A DNA stretch of 48,796 bases from Kineosporia mesophila. GTDB lineage: Bacteria; Actinomycetota; Actinomycetes; Actinomycetales; Kineosporiaceae. Below, in pieces: positions 46,351-48,796 of this stretch. Position numbers and translations under genes: made by a program. Positions within the stretch are counted from its first letter, which is position 1, and each line of letters begins with the position of its first letter. The notes beneath the pieces are model-generated. The model was not told where the DNA came from, made no database searches, and saw only the letters and a program-made list of their open reading frames with translations. Location: NCBI RefSeq assembly GCF_021129235.1, contig NZ_JAJOMA010000039.1:1-48796 (forward strand), read 5' to 3'.

Positions 46351-48777
46351 ATGCCAGGGGCTGGAGCCGTGGCACGGCGATGGGTCGTGGCCACCGTGGC
46401 GTGCTGGGTGCTGCTGGCCGCCGTCATTGCTCTCCCCCGCCCGTCCGGGGCGTTCTTCAGCGCCGACACCGGTACGACGGCGCAGTTCCGGGCCCCGGCC
46501 TGGACCCCGCTCTCCGGCCTGTTCTGGTCGGGTGACGACTCCTCCGGCTCGGCCGGGGAGTCCGGGACCGGCGACACCGTGGCCGTACGCGGTGCCACCG
46601 CGGTCGCCGGCGGCGGCACGTTCTCGGCCCTGGGCACCGGCTACTACCACTCGTGCGCGATCCGATCCACGAGCGTCGGCGGTCAGGGTCCGGGCACCCT
46701 GGTCTGCTGGGGCCGTAACGGCGGGGGCCAGCTCGGGCGCGGTGCCACGAGCGCGCTGGAGTCCACGCCCGGATCGGTCCTGCCGGCGGGGACGACGTGG
46801 AAGGCCGTGACCGGCGGTGAGGAGGTCACGTGCGCCCTGCAGAGCTCCCCCACCGACGGCTCGGTGTGGTGCTGGGGCTGGGGCGGCGTCGGCCAGCTGG
46901 GCGCCGGGAGCGTCGTGCAGAAGCTCAACCCGAACCGGATCACTTACGGCAGCGGCGTTCCCGAGACCTGGCGCTCGATCAGCGGTGACGGCAACCGGTT
47001 CTGCGCGATCGCGACCGACGGCGGGCTGTGGTGCTGGGGCCGTAACACCGACGCCGAGATCGGCGACGGCACGACCACCAACCGCACCGTGCCGGTACGG
47101 GTCGAGAGCGGCGCCACCTTCTCGTCCGTGTCCGCGGGGCAGCTGCACACCTGCGCGCTCGCGGCGTCCGGCACGGTGCAGGGCGCGGCCGTGGCCGCGG
47201 GGCAGGCGTTCTGCTGGGGCAGCAACTCCTACCGCCAGTCGGGTACGAGCAGCTCCGCCACCTCGGTGACGGTCCCGACGGCGGTGGTCGCGGCCGGGTC
47301 GACCGGTGTGCGCACCTGGTCGGTGCTGGCCGCCGGCAGCCGCGCCACCTGTGCCATCACGGCCGACGCGGGTGACAGCACGCGTCCGCCCGGGCAGCTG
47401 TGGTGCTGGGGTCAGCTGGGTGACGGCGGTGCGAACACCACCTCCCCGGCGCAGATGGGTACCTCCACCGGCTGGACGTCGGTCGATGTCGGGGGCGACG
47501 GCGTGAACCAGTTCTGCGGCGTCGACACCGGGGCGCTGTCCTGCCGGGGCGGTAACTCGCAGGGGCAGGCCGGTGACGGCACACAGACCTACCGCACGAC
47601 GTGGGGCCCGGTGGGTGGCAGCACCGGCAGCAGCTGGGGCCCGGTCTCGGTGGGCCGGGGCCACGGCTGTGCCCTGACCACCGCGTCGGAGCTGTCGTGC
47701 TGGGGGTCGGCCGAGTTCGGGCAGCCGGGCAACGGCGCCGTCTGGTTCCGCAACACGCTGCGCCCGATCAGCAGCGGCACGGCCCGCTGGTCGTCCGTCG
47801 ACAGCGAGGACACCCACACCTGCGCGCTCCAGGACAGCAACCTGTTCTGCTGGGGCAAGAACACCAGCGGTCAGCTCGGCCTGGGCTCCACCGTCTCGTA
47901 CGGCACGCCGCAGCCGGTGCCGGGCACCTGGTCGCAGGTCACCGTCGGCTCCGAACACAGCTGCGCGTTGGACACCGACGGGGCGGCCTGGTGCTGGGGC
48001 CGCAACCTGGCCGGCGCCACGCTGGGCACCGCGAGCGGGAACTCCACGAGTGTGCCGGCCCCGGTGGTGGTGACCGGCGTGACCGGCGACCGCTGGGCCG
48101 GGATCGACGCCGGGCTCAACGCCACCTGCGGCACCCGGTCGGACGGCACCTTGTGGTGCTGGGGCGCCCAGTCGCAGGGGGTGCTCGGCAACGGCGCGAG
48201 CAACACCTCGGCGACCCGGCCCACCCGGGTCTCCGGCGGCGGCACGGACTGGGCCGGCGTGCAGGTCAGCAGCAACGAGCACGCATGCGCGACCCGGACC
48301 TCGGGCACGCTGTACTGCTGGGGGTCGAACGGGTACGGGCAGATCGGCACGGGCACGTCCGGCGGAACCGTCACCGCGCCGGTCGCGGTGACCCGCCCGT
48401 CCGCCGTGAGCGGGGCATTCGTCGCGTACGGGGTGGGGCAGGAGCACACCTGCGCCTTGGACTCCGCGGGGGTGCTGTGGTGCTGGGGCCACAACAACGA
48501 CCGGCAGTTCGGCACCCCGGCGAACACGGCCGACTCGGCCACCCCGGTGCAGGCCGCGGCCGCCCCCAGCGGCACCACCTGGACCTCGATGGCCGTGGGC
48601 GGTAACAGCACCTGCGCCGGGCGCTCGGACGGTGGCCTGTGGTGCTGGGGTCACAACTACCGCGGCAAGCTCGGGCAGGGCAGCGACAACGCCACCGTCA
48701 GCGCCCCGGCCCTGAGTTCGTCCAGAACCCCGGTCGCGGTACGGCTGTCCCGGGTCTCGCTCTTCGTCCTGCGCTAG
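46351..48777 (+). CDS. Secreted RCC1-like beta-propeller protein with Cys-paired repeats
   Basis: An 808-residue exported protein. The signal peptide covers about residues 8-34 (VVATVACWVLLAAVIALP), followed by a Ser/Gly linker. From about residue 90 to the end there are about 13 RCC1/ALS2CR-like repeats of about 50-60 residues, each with a HxCAL-type cysteine and a second in (W/F/S)CWG, followed by a G-Q-x-G turn (for example VCWGRNGGGQLG, FCWGKNTSGQLG, YCWGSNGYGQIG). One repeat has CRG instead of CWG (near residue 395). The end is a short basic, hydrophobic piece. The ATG has an AGGAGG site. The repeats should form one or two propellers stapled by disulfides. The ligand is unknown; a surface-binding or interaction role is likely. 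Confidence 0.88.
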   Translation: MPGAGAVARRWVVATVACWVLLAAVIALPRPSGAFFSADTGTTAQFRAPAWTPLSGLFWSGDDSSGSAGESGTGDTVAVRGATAVAGGGTFSALGTGYYHSCAIRSTSVGGQGPGTLVCWGRNGGGQLGRGATSALESTPGSVLPAGTTWKAVTGGEEVTCALQSSPTDGSVWCWGWGGVGQLGAGSVVQKLNPNRITYGSGVPETWRSISGDGNRFCAIATDGGLWCWGRNTDAEIGDGTTTNRTVPVRVESGATFSSVSAGQLHTCALAASGTVQGAAVAAGQAFCWGSNSYRQSGTSSSATSVTVPTAVVAAGSTGVRTWSVLAAGSRATCAITADAGDSTRPPGQLWCWGQLGDGGANTTSPAQMGTSTGWTSVDVGGDGVNQFCGVDTGALSCRGGNSQGQAGDGTQTYRTTWGPVGGSTGSSWGPVSVGRGHGCALTTASELSCWGSAEFGQPGNGAVWFRNTLRPISSGTARWSSVDSEDTHTCALQDSNLFCWGKNTSGQLGLGSTVSYGTPQPVPGTWSQVTVGSEHSCALDTDGAAWCWGRNLAGATLGTASGNSTSVPAPVVVTGVTGDRWAGIDAGLNATCGTRSDGTLWCWGAQSQGVLGNGASNTSATRPTRVSGGGTDWAGVQVSSNEHACATRTSGTLYCWGSNGYGQIGTGTSGGTVTAPVAVTRPSAVSGAFVAYGVGQEHTCALDSAGVLWCWGHNNDRQFGTPANTADSATPVQAAAAPSGTTWTSMAVGGNSTCAGRSDGGLWCWGHNYRGKLGQGSDNATVSAPALSSSRTPVAVRLSRVSLFVLR

Positions 48778-48796
48778 GACCAGCTCGGCTCGGCTC

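Noticed and set aside
45655-48654. Minus-strand frame of 999 codons
   Set aside because: It is complementary to tctA and the RCC1 gene; its Gly/Ala/Arg-rich translation is typical of antisense frames in high-GC DNA, and both + strand genes have clear domains and ribosome sites.
1-48796. tRNA, rRNA or known riboswitch
   Set aside because: I saw no cloverleaf-compatible sequence with CCA-type end or conserved riboswitch core; a covariance-model scan would be needed to exclude short RNAs.

Overview
The window comes from a very high-GC actinobacterium. The signs are strong G/C bias at third codon positions, many GTG starts, Ser/Thr kinase, AfsR-type and WXG100/EssC genes, and an actinobacterial-type inositol cluster. 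A Kineosporiales-like filamentous actinomycete would fit, but no 16S gene or other decisive marker is present, so the genus is a guess. I saw no rRNA, tRNA or CRISPR array.

Layout. (1) 1-5084: a carbohydrate uptake and breakdown module (solute-binding lipoprotein, two permeases, class II ketose-bisphosphate aldolase cut by the window edge) divergent from a DeoR regulator. (2) 5494-12955: mostly housekeeping and small regulatory genes: two unknown membrane proteins, a Ser/Thr kinase, trmB, a MerR/SDR pair with a textbook 19-bp-spacer MerR promoter, a VOC/AraC divergent pair, and a YjbR-type protein that appears to be read from a leaderless promoter. (3) 13357-24258: a split type VII-secretion-like locus. 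A three-gene cassette (WXG100-like protein, Mog1/PsbP-like candidate, large coiled-coil/hydrophobic/low-complexity candidate substrate) lies on the + strand. After a small GNAT/monooxygenase/DUF2568 insert come an EssC-type ATPase with fused ubiquitin-like and FHA domains, a WXG100 protein, and a divergent membrane protein with a LysM-like domain. EccB, EccD and mycosin are absent from the window. (4) 24315-31941: an ECF sigma factor with no adjacent anti-sigma factor, an AfsR/SARP STAND regulator divergent from a GGDEF-EAL protein, and an unfamiliar overlapping pair (small winged-helix-like protein plus membrane protein) behind two dyads.

(5) 32028-36498: small accessory genes, including two neighbouring broken genes (a VOC gene with a stop and a frameshift; a GNAT gene with a one-base deletion), a striking heptad-repeat coiled-coil protein, an NTF2-like protein, a GH114 glycosidase and a GNAT. 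(6) 36534-46296: a six-gene myo-inositol catabolic operon (iolE-iolC-Cgl0159-like-iolB-iolD-iolG; four 4-base overlaps and one 1-base gap), divergent from a tripartite tricarboxylate-type transporter tctC-tctB-tctA. A palindrome in the shared promoter region fits the corynebacterial IolR consensus as I remember it. (7) 46351-48777: a large secreted RCC1-like propeller protein with about 13 repeats, each carrying a cysteine pair.

Most worth following up: the minimal type VII-like locus with its candidate substrate/chaperone cassette, the 30513-31941 pair, the 33522-34304 heptad protein, the Cys-paired RCC1 protein, and the shared iol/tct operator. No single locus can be shown from sequence alone to be a new system; these are candidates.
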